This document shows positions 9,344 to 19,537 of a DNA stretch of 35,766 nt, in pieces. The position numbers and the translations under genes are program-made. This DNA is from Burkholderiales bacterium (GTDB taxonomy: Bacteria > Pseudomonadota > Gammaproteobacteria > Burkholderiales > Burkholderiaceae_C): positions 1 to 35,766 of the forward strand of contig JAGWLO010000038.1 in the NCBI GenBank assembly GCA_028872015.1, given 5' to 3'. Position 1 is the first letter of the stretch. The number at the start of each line of letters is the position of its first letter. The notes beneath the pieces are model-generated. The model made no database searches and was not told the origin of the DNA. It saw nothing but the letters and a program-made list of their open reading frames with translations.

Positions 9344-10381
9344 ATGCTGCCGGTCGAGCGAAAGAGGGCGGATTATAGGGAGCCACTCTCCGCCGACCCG
9401 GCCTGCGTCGAGGCCGACAGGCTGCCCTTGTCCGAGCTCGATGGCGCGTTGGAAGCCGAGGCCGCCGTCGAGACGCGCTGCCTGCGCATCGGGGCTCCGA
9501 TGCACCAGGCGCGGCTGGACAAGGTGCTGGTGGCGCTGGCGCCCGAGTTCTCGCGCAGCCACCTGCAGCACCTCATCGCGGCCGGCCATGCGCGCCTGGA
9601 CGGCGCGGCCGCCACCACGGCCGCGCGCCGCGTGCGCGCCGGCCAGCAGGTCGAGGTGGATCTGGTGCCCACGGCCGAGAGCCAGGCCTTCCGGCCGCAG
9701 CCGATGGTGCTGGACGTGCTGCACGAGGACGACCATTTGCTGATCATCGCCAAGCCGGCCGGCCTGGTGGTGCATCCGGCGCCGGGGCACTGGTCGGGCA
9801 CGCTGCTGAACGGCCTGCTGGCCCACCATGCGGCAGCAGCCACGTTGCCGCGCGCCGGCATCGTGCACCGGCTCGACAAGGACACCTCGGGCGTGATGAT
9901 GGTGGGCAAGTCCTTGGCCGCGGTGACGGCGCTCGTGCGCGACATCGCTGCCCGCGACGTCCACCGCCGCTACCTGGCGCTGGCGCACGGTGTGCCTGCG
10001 CAGGCCGAGTTCAGCATCGAGGCGCCGATCGGACGCGACCCGGTCTCCCGCGTGCGCATGGCCGTGGTGGCGGGGGGCCGGCCCGCGCGCACCGACGTGC
10101 ACTGCCTCGCGGCGCAAGATGGCTTCAGCGCCCTGAGTTGCACGCTGCACAGCGGGCGCACGCACCAGATCCGCGTCCACCTCGCGTCGCGCGGCCATGC
10201 CCTGGTGGCCGACACGCTGTACGGCGGCGCGCCGGCACTGGGCCTGCAACGCCAGGCGCTGCATGCCGTCGAACTGCGCCTGGCGCACCCGCTCAGCCGT
10301 GCCGCGCTGCGCTTCACCTGCGCGCCGCCGCCCGATTTCGCCGCCGCCTGGGCCCGCGTCGGCAACCGGCCGATGGCTTGA
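9344..10381 (+). CDS. rluD: 23S rRNA pseudouridine(1911/1915/1917) synthase
   Basis: An RluA-family pseudouridine synthase, expected to modify the helix 69 loop of 23S rRNA. From ATG 9344 it has 345 residues. An S4 RNA-binding domain covers about 53-100 ([20 protein letters not shown]), and the catalytic domain carries the aspartate in HRLDKDTSG (D178 in this numbering). A later motif, [12 protein letters not shown], is also characteristic. The start is uncertain. ATG 9344 lies five bases from the divergent bamD start and overlaps the bamD promoter. An in-frame TTG at 9428 would still leave the whole S4 domain. The usual partner pgeF does not follow here. Confidence 0.92.
   Translation: MLPVERKRADYREPLSADPACVEADRLPLSELDGALEAEAAVETRCLRIGAPMHQARLDKVLVALAPEFSRSHLQHLIAAGHARLDGAAATTAARRVRAGQQVEVDLVPTAESQAFRPQPMVLDVLHEDDHLLIIAKPAGLVVHPAPGHWSGTLLNGLLAHHAAAATLPRAGIVHRLDKDTSGVMMVGKSLAAVTALVRDIAARDVHRRYLALAHGVPAQAEFSIEAPIGRDPVSRVRMAVVAGGRPARTDVHCLAAQDGFSALSCTLHSGRTHQIRVHLASRGHALVADTLYGGAPALGLQRQALHAVELRLAHPLSRAALRFTCAPPPDFAAAWARVGNRPMA
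9372..9377 (-). promoter_or_regulatory. Consensus -10 element for bamD
   Basis: The minus strand reads TATAAT here, a perfect sigma-70 -10 hexamer, about 34 bases upstream of the bamD start. I find no good -35 hexamer at 16-18 bases spacing. Because this element lies inside the longest rluD frame, it argues against the most upstream rluD start. Confidence 0.6.
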
Positions 10382-10395
10382 GGGTCCGGCCGCGT

Positions 10396-10401
10396 TACAC
10401 T
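10396..10401 (+). promoter_or_regulatory. Candidate -10 element upstream of scpB
   Basis: GTTACACT ends in TACACT, one change from the TACAAT elements ahead of ndk and hisZ in this window. It lies 15 bases after the rluD stop. No clear -35 element is present. Transcription from here would give scpB a leader of about 185 bases. Confidence 0.4.
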
Positions 10402-10416
10402 CAGGCGCAGATCACA

Positions 10417-10515
10417 GTGCCGACGGTGCCCCGCGCACCGCGCCTGTTCGATGCGCTGAACCGCGCCGGCCTGGCCGGCGCCCTGCGAACCGCCCGCGTC
10501 TCCAGGCCTTCGTGA
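10417..10515 (+). CDS. Possible 32-residue upstream ORF ahead of scpB
   Basis: A GTG-started frame encodes a 32-residue peptide containing [18 protein letters not shown], which could form an amphipathic helix. By my count 28 of its 32 sense codons end in G or C, similar to real genes here. Its TGA overlaps an in-frame scpB GTG (10512) as GTGA, the coupling pattern used elsewhere in the window. There is no ribosome-binding site. A perfect 8-bp hairpin (10463-10481) lies inside it. It may be a leader peptide or simply chance in GC-rich DNA. Confidence 0.2.
   Translation: MPTVPRAPRLFDALNRAGLAGALRTARVSRPS
10463..10481 (+). repeat. Perfect 8-bp GC hairpin in scpB leader
   Basis: GCGCCGGC (10463-10470) and GCCGGCGC (10474-10481) pair perfectly around the loop CTG. 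It lies in the 211-base interval between rluD and scpB. No T-run follows, so a regulatory or U-less termination role is possible but unproven. Confidence 0.4.
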
Positions 10516-10592
10516 CCGCGCGGACCCGAACCCCGCCGAAACCGGATCCAACCCCGACCGTCGCCCACCGGCGCCGGCCCCAAGTGCAGGCC

Positions 10593-11294
10593 ATGAACAC
10601 GTCACAGGCCAAACAGGTCCTCGAGGCCGCGCTGCTCTGCGCCGGCGCGCCCCTGCCGTTGTCGGACATGAAGTCGCTGTTCGAGGGCGCCGTGGGTGCC
10701 GACACCCTGCGCCGCCTGCTCGACGAGCTGGCCGACGACTGGGCCGACCGCGGCGTCGAGCTGGTGGCCCTGTCCAGCGGCTGGCGCTTCCAGAGCCGGC
10801 CCGAGTTGCGGCCCTACCTCGACCGCCTGCATCCCGAGAAGCCGCCCCGCTACTCGCGAGCGGCGATGGAGACCCTGGCCATCGTGGCCTACCGTCAGCC
10901 GGTGACGCGCGGCGACATCGAAGACATCCGCGGCGTCACCGTCAGCGCCCAGATCGTCAAGCAGCTCGAAGACCGCGGCTGGATCGAGGCCATCGGCTAC
11001 CGCGAAGCGCCGGGCCGGCCGGCGCTGTACGCCACCACGCGCCAGTTCCTCGATGACCTGGGGCTGGCCAGCCTGGATCAGCTGCCGCCCATTGACGGCG
11101 ACGTTGCACGCGGCGAGCAGGCCGTGGCCGTGCTCGAAGGTCTGGCTCGGACCGACGAGGCACAGGCTTCGCTGCCGCTGGACGGCGCTGCGCCCGCGGC
11201 TGCCGAACCGGCCGCTGATGTCGATGCCGATGCCGATGCTGTAGCCGCGGCCGGCCCCCTTTCCCCTCCCCACGCCACCGACGCCATCGCATGA
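10593..11294 (+). CDS. scpB: Segregation and condensation protein B
   Basis: A 233-residue winged-helix protein that acts with ScpA as the kleisin-associated part of the SMC chromosome-condensation complex. Recognisable segments are [52 protein letters not shown] and [18 protein letters not shown], covering both winged-helix domains to about residue 170. The remaining C-terminus is Ala/Asp-rich and probably disordered. ATG 10593 (MNTSQAK) is preferred because related ScpB proteins start there. An in-frame GTG at 10512 would add 27 Pro/Arg-rich residues. The stop overlaps the rluB start as ATGA. No scpA is in the window. Confidence 0.94.
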   Translation: MNTSQAKQVLEAALLCAGAPLPLSDMKSLFEGAVGADTLRRLLDELADDWADRGVELVALSSGWRFQSRPELRPYLDRLHPEKPPRYSRAAMETLAIVAYRQPVTRGDIEDIRGVTVSAQIVKQLEDRGWIEAIGYREAPGRPALYATTRQFLDDLGLASLDQLPPIDGDVARGEQAVAVLEGLARTDEAQASLPLDGAAPAAAEPAADVDADADAVAAAGPLSPPHATDAIA

Positions 11295-13468
11295 ACGCAC
11301 CCGAAACCGATCCCTTGCCGCCCGAGGCCGCTGCGGCGGAGCCGGCAGGTGACGCGCCTGTCGACAAGCCACGGCGCCGGCGCGCGCCGCGCAAGGCGGT
11401 GGCCGAGGTCGTTGCAGACCCGGCATCCGCAGGGGCGGGCGAGGGCGTCCCTGCCGAAGCGGCGACCGTGGCGCCGGTGACGGTGGCCATGGCGGTGGAG
11501 GAGGGTGCCAGGGCCGCCGGCGAGCCGGGCGATGGGACCGCAGCCGAGCCCGGGTCCTTAGCCGAGAACGGGCCGAACGGCGAAGAGCGCCCGGGCGGCC
11601 CGCGCCGCGGGCGCAACCGCAGAAGGGGGCGCCGCGGTGGCGACCGCGCCCGCGACGCCGAGACCGGCGCAGCCGTCACCGCCGAGCCGGCGGGGCCGGG
11701 GCCCGTCGGCGCCGAGGGTCGCGGCCCACATCTGCCGCGGCCGCCAGGCCCGGTGGTGGAGGAGATCTTCGCGCAGGTCGTCTCGGGTGCGTTCGACGCC
11801 GAACCCCTGGCGGCGGCCCCGGCTGAAGGACCGGTCGAACGGTCGGATGACGCAGCGGCAGATGCAGCGGCCGCTGTGGCGGAAGTCGGCGATGCAGACA
11901 GGGCGGTAGAGAGACCGGCAGATGGCGCTGCAGACGGCGCAGCCGACGGAGTTGCAGACACGCCGCCCTCCCTCGCCGCCGATCCTGCCGCGGCCGATGG
12001 CAGCGACGAAGGCGGAGCGGCCTCGTCGCGCCGCGTGCTGGCGCCCGATGCCGATGCGCCCAAGCTGCACAAGGTGCTGGCCCAGGCAGGCGTGGGTTCG
12101 CGCCGCGATCTCGAGCAGATGATCACCGCCGGCCGCGTCACCGTGAACGGCGAACCCGCACACACGGGCCAGCGCATCTCCTTCGGCGACCGCATCCAGG
12201 TCGACGGCAAGCCGGTGCGCTATCGCATCGCGCCGCCGCCGGCGCGCGTGCTGGCCTACCACAAGCCGGCCGGCGAGGTGGTCACGCACGATGATCCGCA
12301 GCAGCGGCCCACCGTGTTCCGCCGCCTGCCGCGGCTGCAGCAGGGCAAGTGGCAGTCGGTGGGGCGGCTCGACATCAACACCGAAGGGCTGCTGCTGTTC
12401 ACGAACTCGGGCGAGCTGGCCAACCAGCTGATGCACCCGCGCTTCGGCGTCGAGCGCGAGTACGCGGTGCGCTCGCTCGGCCTGCTGGGCGAAGAAGCCA
12501 AGGCCAGACTGCTCGCCGGCGTGGAGATCGACGGCCAGCCCTGCGCCTTCAAGAGCATCGAGGACGGTGGCGGCGAGGGCGTGAACCACTGGTACCGCTG
12601 CGTCATCACCGAAGGCCGCAACCGCGAGGTGCGGCGGCTGTTCGAGGCCGTGGGCCACGCCGTGAGCCGGCTCATCCGCATCCGCTACGGCTCGGTGGTG
12701 CTGCCGCGAGGGCTGAAGCGCGGCGTCTGGGTCGACCTGGACGACTTCGACCTGCGCAACCTGCGCCGCCTGGCCTCGGGCCCGAAGGCCGAACGTCCGC
12801 GCGAGGCCGAAGCCGCGCCCGTCAAGCGCGGCCGCAACCGGCGCGGGGGCAAGCGCCGCCCCGACGAGGTCGACCGCGGGCCCCGTCCGGAGCGCGCCGA
12901 CCTCGGCCCGCGCGAGCCGCGACAGCCCTTGGAGCCCCGCCCGCCGCGCAGTCCCCGGCCCGATCGTGAAGCGCGTGAGCCCGGCGAAGGCGGCGCGATC
13001 CCGAACCCCCTGCAGCAGACTTTCGACAAGCGCGCGATACAGCAGGAGCGCGCGCTGCGGCGGGAAATCCCCGAAGACGGCCCGATCCCGAACCCGCTGC
13101 AGCAGACCTACGACAAGCGCGCGCTGCAACGCGACCGCGCGCCGCAGCGCGACATTCCCGAGGACGGTCCGATCCCGAACCCGCTGCAGCAAACCTACGA
13201 CAAGCGCTTCGTGCAAGGCGCGCCGGGCGGCAAGGCGGGCGGCAAGCGCGGCGCCGGGCGGCCGGGTCGCGGCGTCGCGAAGAAGGCCGGCGGCGCCGAC
13301 CCCAACCGCGTGCCCGATCCGATGCAGACCTCGGTCGGCTACATCGGTGCCGAGGCCTTCCTGGGCAAGCGCGGTGGCCGCGGCGGCGCGCGCGGGCCCC
13401 GGGGCGGTGGCGGCAAGGGCGGCACCGGGGGCTCTCGCGGCGGGCCCCGCAGCGGCCCCGGCCGATAA
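11291..13468 (+). CDS. rluB: 23S rRNA pseudouridine(2605) synthase with long disordered tails
   Basis: An RsuA/RluB-family pseudouridine synthase acting on 23S rRNA, 725 residues long against about 290 in E. coli. Residues 1-250 are Ala/Glu/Pro-rich with an Arg-rich patch ([13 protein letters not shown]). The S4 domain starts at about 258 ([21 protein letters not shown]). The catalytic domain follows with [13 protein letters not shown] (catalytic D361) and [15 protein letters not shown]. From about 500 the tail is basic. It then carries a 29-residue repeat, [13 protein letters not shown], at 570, 599 and 628, and ends in Gly/Arg repeats. Extended tails occur in betaproteobacterial RluB proteins. 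It is translationally coupled to scpB. Confidence 0.93.
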   Translation: MNAPETDPLPPEAAAAEPAGDAPVDKPRRRRAPRKAVAEVVADPASAGAGEGVPAEAATVAPVTVAMAVEEGARAAGEPGDGTAAEPGSLAENGPNGEERPGGPRRGRNRRRGRRGGDRARDAETGAAVTAEPAGPGPVGAEGRGPHLPRPPGPVVEEIFAQVVSGAFDAEPLAAAPAEGPVERSDDAAADAAAAVAEVGDADRAVERPADGAADGAADGVADTPPSLAADPAAADGSDEGGAASSRRVLAPDADAPKLHKVLAQAGVGSRRDLEQMITAGRVTVNGEPAHTGQRISFGDRIQVDGKPVRYRIAPPPARVLAYHKPAGEVVTHDDPQQRPTVFRRLPRLQQGKWQSVGRLDINTEGLLLFTNSGELANQLMHPRFGVEREYAVRSLGLLGEEAKARLLAGVEIDGQPCAFKSIEDGGGEGVNHWYRCVITEGRNREVRRLFEAVGHAVSRLIRIRYGSVVLPRGLKRGVWVDLDDFDLRNLRRLASGPKAERPREAEAAPVKRGRNRRGGKRRPDEVDRGPRPERADLGPREPRQPLEPRPPRSPRPDREAREPGEGGAIPNPLQQTFDKRAIQQERALRREIPEDGPIPNPLQQTYDKRALQRDRAPQRDIPEDGPIPNPLQQTYDKRFVQGAPGGKAGGKRGAGRPGRGVAKKAGGADPNRVPDPMQTSVGYIGAEAFLGKRGGRGGARGPRGGGGKGGTGGSRGGPRSGPGR
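12998..13213 (+). repeat. 87-base tandem repeat inside rluB (about 2.5 units)
   Basis: Units beginning at 12998, 13085 and 13172 are exactly 87 bases apart and encode IPNPLQQ(T)(F/Y)DKR followed by a charged spacer ending IPEDGP. The third copy stops after the core motif. A weaker fourth echo, [12 protein letters not shown], follows near 13308. The repeat preserves frame and adds 29 residues per unit. Confidence 0.85.
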
Positions 13469-13475
13469 CCCACGT

Positions 13476-13481
13476 TACAAT
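13476..13481 (+). promoter_or_regulatory. Candidate -10 element for ndk
   Basis: GTTACAAT contains TACAAT, one change from TATAAT, 8 bases after the rluB stop and 40 bases upstream of the ndk start. The AT content rises sharply here against a very GC-rich background. No good -35 hexamer is visible. Confidence 0.5.
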
Positions 13482-13521
13482 CGAAAACTTTGCCAAGTGG
13501 TTGATTCAGGAGAACATTTCG

Positions 13522-13959
13522 ATGGCCACCCCGACCCCCGTTGAGCGCACGCTCTCGATCATCAAGCCCGACGCCGTGGCCAAGAACGTCATCGGCCAGA
13601 TCTATGCCCGCTTCGAAGGCGCCGGCCTGAAGGTCGTTGCCGCGCGCATGGCGCAGCTGTCGCGCAGCGAAGCCGAGGCTTTCTACGCGGTGCACCGGGC
13701 ACGGCCGTTCTTCAACGACCTGGTCAAGTTCATGATCTCGGGCCCGGTGATGATCCAGGTGCTGGAAGGTCCGGGCGCGATCGCCAAGAACCGCGAGCTG
13801 ATGGGCGCCACCGACCCGAAGAAGGCCGACAAGGGCACCATCCGTGCCGACTTCGCCGACAGCATCGACGCCAACGCCGTGCACGGCTCCGATGCGCCCG
13901 AGACGGCCGCGGTGGAGATCGGCTTCTTCTTTCCCGCGATGAGCATCCACTCGCGCTGA
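13522..13959 (+). CDS. ndk: Nucleoside diphosphate kinase
   Basis: A 145-residue enzyme that balances nucleoside triphosphate pools by transferring the gamma phosphate from ATP through a phosphohistidine. It contains [15 protein letters not shown] at the N-terminus, the conserved [19 protein letters not shown] segment and the active-site motif [10 protein letters not shown], with H121 as the phosphorylated residue. The start at 13522 is supported by a strong ribosome-binding site, CAGGAGA (13507-13513), eight bases upstream. An earlier in-frame TTG (13501) precedes that site. The gene has its own likely promoter and leads the rlmN-pilF-rodZ group. Confidence 0.97.
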   Translation: MATPTPVERTLSIIKPDAVAKNVIGQIYARFEGAGLKVVAARMAQLSRSEAEAFYAVHRARPFFNDLVKFMISGPVMIQVLEGPGAIAKNRELMGATDPKKADKGTIRADFADSIDANAVHGSDAPETAAVEIGFFFPAMSIHSR

Positions 13960-13985
13960 GCCGCCGGCCGTCCCAGCGCGGTGCA

Positions 13986-15137
13986 ATGAGCCCGAACCTG
14001 CTCGACTTCGACCTCGAAGGCCTGGCCGCCTTCTGCGAGGGCCTGGGCGAGAAGCGCTTCCGGGCCGTGCAGCTGTACCGCTGGATCCACCAGCGCGGCG
14101 AGGCCGATTTCGAGCGCATGTCCGACCTGGCGAAGTCGCTGCGCGGCAAGCTCGCCGGCGCCGCCGAGGTGCGCGGCCTGCCGCTGCTGAGCGAGCACCG
14201 CTCGGCCGACGGCACCGTGAAGTGGCTGTTCGACGTCGGCGCCGGCAACGCGGTCGAGACCGTATTCATCCCCGAAGCCGACCGCGGCACGCTGTGTGTC
14301 TCGTCGCAGGCGGGTTGCGCGGTCGGCTGCCGCTTCTGTTCGACCGGTCATCAGGGCTTCAGCCGCAACCTGAGCACGGGTGAGATCGTGGCCCAGCTCT
14401 GGGCGGCCGAGCACCGCCTGCGCGTCGCGCTGGCGATGCCCGAAGGCACGCGTGCCATCGACAACGTGGTGATGATGGGCATGGGCGAGCCGCTGCAGAA
14501 CTATGCGGCGCTGGTGCCGGCGCTGCGCACGATGCTCGACGACCACGGCTACGGCCTGTCGCGCCGCCGCGTCACGGTCTCGACCTCGGGCGTGGTGCCG
14601 ATGATCGACCGCCTGCGCGACGATTGCCCGGTGGCACTGGCCGTCTCGCTGCACGCGCCCGACGACGCCCTGCGCGACAGCCTGGTGCCGCTGAACCGCA
14701 AGTACCCGCTGGACGAGCTGCTGGGCGCCTGCGAGCGCTACCTGAGCGCTGCGCCGCGCGACTTCATCACTTTCGAGTACTGCATGCTCGACGGCGTCAA
14801 CGACGCCCCCGAGCAGGCGCAGGCGCTGCTGCGGCTGGTGCGCGACCGACTGCCCTGCAAGTTCAACCTGATTCCGTTCAACCCGTTCCCGGCCTCGGGC
14901 CTGCACCGCTCGTCGCCGGCGCGCGTGGCGGCCTTCGCCCGCGTGCTGCAAGACGGCGGCATCGTCACCACGGTGCGCAGGACGCGCGGCGACGACATCG
15001 ATGCCGCCTGCGGCCAACTCGCCGGCGAGGTGCAGGATCGCACGCAGGTGGCCCGGCGCCGTGCTCGCGCGACGGCTCCGGCGGGCCGGGTGATTCCCAT
15101 TGCCGGCGCCGGCGCGGCCCTGGCGGGGCGCCGGTGA
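13986..15137 (+). CDS. rlmN: Dual-specificity rRNA/tRNA adenine C2-methyltransferase RlmN
   Basis: A 383-residue radical-SAM enzyme that methylates C2 of A2503 in 23S rRNA and A37 in some tRNAs. The 4Fe-4S motif CxxxCxxC is C111, C115 and C118. The two mechanistic cysteines of the family correspond to C104 (TLCVSSQ) and C342 (DAACGQL). Other signatures are [23 protein letters not shown] and [20 protein letters not shown]. The C-terminal 35 residues form an Arg/Ala-rich tail beyond the core. The stop overlaps the GTG start of pilF by four bases. Confidence 0.97.
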   Translation: MSPNLLDFDLEGLAAFCEGLGEKRFRAVQLYRWIHQRGEADFERMSDLAKSLRGKLAGAAEVRGLPLLSEHRSADGTVKWLFDVGAGNAVETVFIPEADRGTLCVSSQAGCAVGCRFCSTGHQGFSRNLSTGEIVAQLWAAEHRLRVALAMPEGTRAIDNVVMMGMGEPLQNYAALVPALRTMLDDHGYGLSRRRVTVSTSGVVPMIDRLRDDCPVALAVSLHAPDDALRDSLVPLNRKYPLDELLGACERYLSAAPRDFITFEYCMLDGVNDAPEQAQALLRLVRDRLPCKFNLIPFNPFPASGLHRSSPARVAAFARVLQDGGIVTTVRRTRGDDIDAACGQLAGEVQDRTQVARRRARATAPAGRVIPIAGAGAALAGRR

Positions 15138-15937
15138 ACGCCTGGCGCGCGGCTGCAGCCGCAGGCATCGTGACGACGGCGCTGTTGACGGCACTGCTGG
15201 CCGGCTGCGTCACGCAGACCCAGGGCGGCAACTCCGTCGAGCACACGCCCACGGCCGCCGACAAGGAGCGCGGCGCAGGCGTGCACCTGGAGCTGGCCAG
15301 TCTGTACCTGAGCCGCGGCCAGACGCAGACCGCCCTGGACGAGATCAAGCAGGTGCTGGCCGTCAAGCCCGACTTGCCCAAGGCCTACGACCTGCAAGGG
15401 CTGATCTACGCCGCGCAGGGCGACACCAACCGCGCCCAGGCCAGCTTCGAGCGCGCGCTGCAACTGGCGCCCGGCGACGGGGGCACGCGTCACAACTACG
15501 GCTGGTTCCTGTGCCAGCAGCAGCGCTACGACGAGGCCGACGAGCAGTTCGCCCAGGCCCTGGCCGAGCCACGCTACGGCGACGCCGAGCGCACGCTGCT
15601 GGCGCGCGGGGTGTGCCAGGCGCGTGCGGGGCACTGGGCGCTGGCCGAACGCACGCTGTCCCGCTCGTACGAGCTCGACTCGGCCAACCCGGCGACGGCC
15701 TACAACCTCAGCGACGTGCTGCTGCACCTGGGCCAGCTCGACCGGGCGCGTTTCTACGTCGGCCGCATCAACGCCAACCGCGAACAGTCCACCGCCCAGA
15801 GCCTGTGGCTGGCTGCGCGCATCGAGCACCGCGCCGGCAACCTGCAGGCGGCGCGCGCGCTGGGGCGCCAGCTGGCCGACCGGTTCCCGAAGTCGCCCGA
15901 GGCGCTGCGCTACGAGGCAGGCAAGTACGATGAGTGA
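15134..15937 (+). CDS. pilF: Type IV pilus biogenesis lipoprotein PilF/PilW (TPR)
   Basis: A 267-residue outer-membrane lipoprotein, the pilotin that helps assemble the PilQ secretin of type IV pili in other proteobacteria. A signal peptide ends in LLAGC, giving C25 as the lipidated residue. The mature region is made of tetratricopeptide repeats: [51 protein letters not shown] and [24 protein letters not shown]. The GTG start overlaps rlmN, and the stop overlaps rodZ by eight bases. No other pilus gene is in the window. This position beside rlmN and rodZ is common in proteobacteria. Confidence 0.93.
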   Translation: MNAWRAAAAAGIVTTALLTALLAGCVTQTQGGNSVEHTPTAADKERGAGVHLELASLYLSRGQTQTALDEIKQVLAVKPDLPKAYDLQGLIYAAQGDTNRAQASFERALQLAPGDGGTRHNYGWFLCQQQRYDEADEQFAQALAEPRYGDAERTLLARGVCQARAGHWALAERTLSRSYELDSANPATAYNLSDVLLHLGQLDRARFYVGRINANREQSTAQSLWLAARIEHRAGNLQAARALGRQLADRFPKSPEALRYEAGKYDE

Positions 15938-16799
15938 GAGTGCCCCCGGCAGCGCCGGCGCCCTGCTGCGCGCCGCGCGAGAGCAGCGCGGCCTGCACAT
16001 CGCGGCCCTGGCCGCGGCGATCAAGGTGGCGCCGCGCAAGCTCGATGCGCTCGAAAACGACCGCTGGGACGAGCTGCCCGACGCCACGTTCACGCGGGCG
16101 CTGGCGCAGACCGTCTGCCGCACGCTGAAGATCGACGCCGGCCCGGTGCTCGAGCGGCTGCCGCCGGCCGCGGCGGCTCCGCTGGAAGGCAGCGGGGCCG
16201 GGCTCAACATGCCCTTCCGCGACCGCCCGGGGCGCGAGATTCCGGTCCCGTCCGGCGCGGCGATCCGGCCCATGGTCTGGGCCGCCGGCCTGCTGATGGT
16301 GGCGGCGCTGGCCCTGTATTTCGTGCCCTCGGGGCTCTGGACGCCGCACGCCGTGCCGGCCGTGCTGGCAGCTTCGGTCGCGCCGCCGACGGCCTCTGTG
16401 GCCATGTCCGCGCCTGCGTCCGCGGCCCTGCCGACGATCACGCCCCAAGCAGCCTCGGCTTCACCCGAGCCCGCAGCGTCGACGGCCCCGGCCGCCGGGT
16501 CGACGCCGGCCTTGCCGCCTACCCCGGCGTCGGCACCGCCGCCCGTCGCCGCAGCGGCGGCAGGCGGCGTGCTGCAGTTGCGCGTCCGCGGGCCGTCGTG
16601 GGTCGAAGCCAAGGACGCCAAGGGCCAGGTGCTGCTGTCGCGGCTGCTGCAGCCTGGCGAGCACCTGGGGCTGGACGGCGCACTGCCGATCAGGCTCGTG
16701 ATCGGCGACGCCACGGTGACGCAAGTGCAGTTCCGCGGCCAGCCGGTCGATCTGGCGCCGAGCACGCGCAACAATGTGGCCCGGCTGCAGCTGCCCTGA
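15930..16799 (+). CDS. rodZ: RodZ-like cytoskeletal membrane protein (HTH, one TM, DUF4115)
   Basis: A 289-residue bitopic protein resembling RodZ, which links MreB filaments to the wall-synthesis machinery. The cytoplasmic N-terminus holds a helix-turn-helix fold (about 8-70; [24 protein letters not shown], then [18 protein letters not shown]). One membrane segment lies at about 115-134 ([18 protein letters not shown]). An Ala/Pro/Ser linker (about 140-210) precedes a periplasmic DUF4115 domain (about 212-287; [22 protein letters not shown]). The start lies inside the end of pilF. It is shorter than E. coli RodZ (337 residues), mainly in the linker. Confidence 0.9.
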   Translation: MSESAPGSAGALLRAAREQRGLHIAALAAAIKVAPRKLDALENDRWDELPDATFTRALAQTVCRTLKIDAGPVLERLPPAAAAPLEGSGAGLNMPFRDRPGREIPVPSGAAIRPMVWAAGLLMVAALALYFVPSGLWTPHAVPAVLAASVAPPTASVAMSAPASAALPTITPQAASASPEPAASTAPAAGSTPALPPTPASAPPPVAAAAAGGVLQLRVRGPSWVEAKDAKGQVLLSRLLQPGEHLGLDGALPIRLVIGDATVTQVQFRGQPVDLAPSTRNNVARLQLP

Positions 16800-16836
16800 A
16801 GCGCTGCCGCTGCCCTGCCGCCCCGCGAGGTCCGCG

Positions 16837-18114
16837 ATGAACGCACCCGAATCGCTCGACATCATCGACGCCGCCGCCCCCGCGCCACGGCGGTCGCGCC
16901 AGGCGCGCGTGGTCTGGGGGCGCGAGGTCGTCACGGTCGGCGGCGACGCGCCGGTGCGGGTGCAGGCGATGACCAACACCGACACCGTCGACGTGATCGG
17001 CACCGCGATCCAGGTCAAGGAACTCGCCCGTGCCGGCTCGGAGATGGTGCGCATCACCGTCAACACGCCCGAGGCGGCCGAGGCCGTGCCGCACATCCGC
17101 GAGCAGCTCGACCGCATGGACGTGCACGTGCCGCTGATCGGCGACTTCCACTACAACGGCCACCGCCTGCTGAGCGAGTACCCGGCGATGGCGCAGGCCC
17201 TCAGCAAGTACCGCATCAACCCCGGCAACGTGGGCAAGGGCGACAAGCGCGACCGCCAGTTCGCGATGATGGTCGAGACGGCGGCGAAGTACGACAAGGT
17301 GGTGCGCATCGGTGTCAACTGGGGCAGCCTGGACCAGGAGCTGCTGGCCGAGCTGATGGATCAGAACGCCAGGCGCCCGCAGCCGGTCGATGCCAAGCAG
17401 GTGATGTACCAGGCGCTGGTGCAGTCGGCGCTGAGCTCGGCCGCGGAGGCGCGCGAGATCGGCCTCAACCCCGACAACATCGTCATCAGCTGCAAGGTGA
17501 GTGGCGTGCAGGACCTGATCTCGGTCTACCGCGCGCTGGCCCGGCGTTGCGACTACGCATTGCACCTGGGCCTGACCGAGGCCGGCATGGGCGTCAAGGG
17601 CACGGTGGCCAGCGCCACCGCGCTGGGGGTGCTGTTGCAGGAAGGCATCGGCGACACCATCCGTGTCAGCCTCACGCCGCAGCCGGGCGAGGCGCGCACG
17701 CAGGAGGTGGTGGTGGCGCTCGAGATCCTGCAGTCCCTGGGCCTGCGCAGCTTCAACCCCAGCGTCACCGCCTGCCCGGGCTGCGGCCGCACCACCAGCA
17801 CCACGTTCCAGGAACTGGCCAAGCAGATCGACGACTTCCTGCGCGCGCAGATGCCGGTGTGGAAGGCCCGGTACCCCGGTGTCGAGACCCTGAAGGTGGC
17901 CGTCATGGGCTGCATCGTCAACGGCCCGGGCGAGAGCAAGCATGCCGACATCGGCATCAGCCTGCCCGGCACCGGCGAGGCGCCGGCCGCCCCCGTGTTC
18001 ATCGACGGCGAGAAGGCGCTGACGCTGCGCGGCCCGGCCATCGCGCAGGAGTTCCACCAACTGGTGGAACGCTACATCGAGCGCCGCTTCGGTACCGCGA
18101 CGGCCGCGCATTGA
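16837..18114 (+). CDS. ispG: (E)-4-hydroxy-3-methylbut-2-enyl-diphosphate synthase
   Basis: A 425-residue 4Fe-4S enzyme of the non-mevalonate isoprenoid pathway that converts methylerythritol cyclodiphosphate to HMBPP. The N-terminal TIM-barrel part has [12 protein letters not shown] and [14 protein letters not shown]. The cluster ligands are C313 and C316 (ACPGCGRT), C359 ([10 protein letters not shown]) and the nearby glutamate E366. It is longer than E. coli IspG (372 residues), as is usual in betaproteobacteria. The start at 16837 has CGAGG six bases upstream. hisS follows after 80 bases with no obvious promoter. Confidence 0.97.
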   Translation: MNAPESLDIIDAAAPAPRRSRQARVVWGREVVTVGGDAPVRVQAMTNTDTVDVIGTAIQVKELARAGSEMVRITVNTPEAAEAVPHIREQLDRMDVHVPLIGDFHYNGHRLLSEYPAMAQALSKYRINPGNVGKGDKRDRQFAMMVETAAKYDKVVRIGVNWGSLDQELLAELMDQNARRPQPVDAKQVMYQALVQSALSSAAEAREIGLNPDNIVISCKVSGVQDLISVYRALARRCDYALHLGLTEAGMGVKGTVASATALGVLLQEGIGDTIRVSLTPQPGEARTQEVVVALEILQSLGLRSFNPSVTACPGCGRTTSTTFQELAKQIDDFLRAQMPVWKARYPGVETLKVAVMGCIVNGPGESKHADIGISLPGTGEAPAAPVFIDGEKALTLRGPAIAQEFHQLVERYIERRFGTATAAH

Positions 18115-18194
18115 CGCCGCCGTCGGCACCGGCCCCTGCCCGCGGCGCGCCTGCGCCGCACCCCTACATCGCGCCCCGATCCCACAGTCCTCCC

Positions 18195-19511
18195 ATGGCC
18201 GAAAGCATCCCCGCCGTCAAAGTCGCCCACCCGCCGCTGGTGGCGGTGAAGGGCATGAACGACATCCTGCCGCCCGATTCGGCGCGCTGGGACTGGTTCG
18301 AGGACACCGTGCGCGGACTCATGCGGCGCTATGGCTACCTGGGCATCCGCACGCCCATCGTCGAGCCGACGCCGCTGTTCGTGCGCGGGCTGGGCCAGGT
18401 GACCGACATCGTCGAGAAGGAGATGTACTCGTTCACCGACAGCATGAACGGCGACGCGCTGACGCTGCGCCCCGAAGGCACGGCCGGCGTGGTGCGCGCG
18501 GCGGTCGAGCATTCGATGCTCTACGACGGCGGCAAGCGGCTCTTCTACATCGGCCCGATGTTCCGCCACGAGCGACCGCAGCGCGGGCGCTACCGCCAGT
18601 TCCACCAGGTCGGCGTCGAGGCGCTGGGCTTCGCCGGCCCCGACGTCGACGCCGAGGTGATCCTGATGTGCCGCGCGCTGTGGCGCGAGCTCGGCCTGGC
18701 CGACGTGCGGCTGGAGCTGAACTGCCTGGGTCGCAGCGACGAGCGCCAGGCGCACCGCGCGGCGCTGATCGCGCACTTCGAGGCCCACCGCGAGCGGCTC
18801 GATGCCGAGGCGCAGGCGCGGCTGTACAGCAACCCGCTGCGCATCCTCGATACCAAGAACCCCGCGTTGCAGTTGATGGTGGAATCCGCGCCGCGGCTGC
18901 TGGACTACCTGGGCGATGCATCGCTGCGGCACTTCGAGGCGCTGCGTGCGGTGCTGGATGCCGCCGGCCAGCCCTACCGCGTCAACCACCGCCTGGTGCG
19001 CGGCATGGACTACTACGGGCTGACCGTGTTCGAGTGGGTCACCGACCGCCTGGGCGCGCAGGGCACGGTGTGCGGGGGTGGCCGCTACGACGGCCTGGCC
19101 GAACTGGTGGGTGGCAAGCCGGCGCCCGGTATCGGCTGGGGCATGGGCATCGAGCGCGTGCTCGACCTCGTGGTGCAGAGCGGCGTGCAGCCACCGCCGC
19201 CGCGGCCCGACGTCTACGCCGTGGTGCCCGCCCCGGCAGCCCTGCCGGCGGCGATGACGGTGGCCGAGGCCCTGCGCGCCGCCGGCGTGGCCGTGCTGAT
19301 GCACGCCGCCGGCAAGGACGCCTGGGGCAGCATGAAGTCGCAGTTCAAGAAGGCCGATGCCAGCGGCGCCCGCACGGCGCTGATCTTCGGTGCCGACGAG
19401 CTGGCCCGCGGCGAGGTCGCGCTCAAGCCCCTGCGCGACGCTGCGGCCGTCCAGACCACCCGACCGATCGCCGATGTCGCGGCCTGGGTGCACGAGTTGC
19501 GCAACGCATAA
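18195..19511 (+). CDS. hisS: Histidine-tRNA ligase
   Basis: A 438-residue class II aminoacyl-tRNA synthetase that charges tRNA-His. Visible signatures are [19 protein letters not shown] at the N-terminus, class II motif 2 in [16 protein letters not shown], the histidine-specific segment [14 protein letters not shown], and motif 3 in [12 protein letters not shown]. The C-terminal anticodon-binding domain covers about 335-438. ATG 18195 gives 15 residues before the conserved core. The frame stays open upstream into ispG, but those residues are out-of-frame ispG sequence and are not coding. Confidence 0.97.
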   Translation: MAESIPAVKVAHPPLVAVKGMNDILPPDSARWDWFEDTVRGLMRRYGYLGIRTPIVEPTPLFVRGLGQVTDIVEKEMYSFTDSMNGDALTLRPEGTAGVVRAAVEHSMLYDGGKRLFYIGPMFRHERPQRGRYRQFHQVGVEALGFAGPDVDAEVILMCRALWRELGLADVRLELNCLGRSDERQAHRAALIAHFEAHRERLDAEAQARLYSNPLRILDTKNPALQLMVESAPRLLDYLGDASLRHFEALRAVLDAAGQPYRVNHRLVRGMDYYGLTVFEWVTDRLGAQGTVCGGGRYDGLAELVGGKPAPGIGWGMGIERVLDLVVQSGVQPPPPRPDVYAVVPAPAALPAAMTVAEALRAAGVAVLMHAAGKDAWGSMKSQFKKADASGARTALIFGADELARGEVALKPLRDAAAVQTTRPIADVAAWVHELRNA

Positions 19512-19537
19512 TCGCGAACTTTTTCCGCTCCCGACCG

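Noticed and set aside
11910-11965. Short GCAGACGG-type repeats in the rluB N-terminus
   Set aside because: They encode an irregular [13 protein letters not shown] stretch of low-complexity sequence. They lack conserved units with spacers, so they are neither CRISPR nor mobile DNA.
14738-16846. A 702-codon minus-strand frame across rlmN, pilF and rodZ
   Set aside because: It is the complement of real genes with clear motifs. The product is low complexity without recognisable domains.
11291-16851. Identical first 15 bases (ATGAACGCACCCGAA) of rluB and ispG
   Set aside because: Similarity stops immediately after MNAPE, a common start in GC-rich genomes, so coincidence is the simplest explanation.
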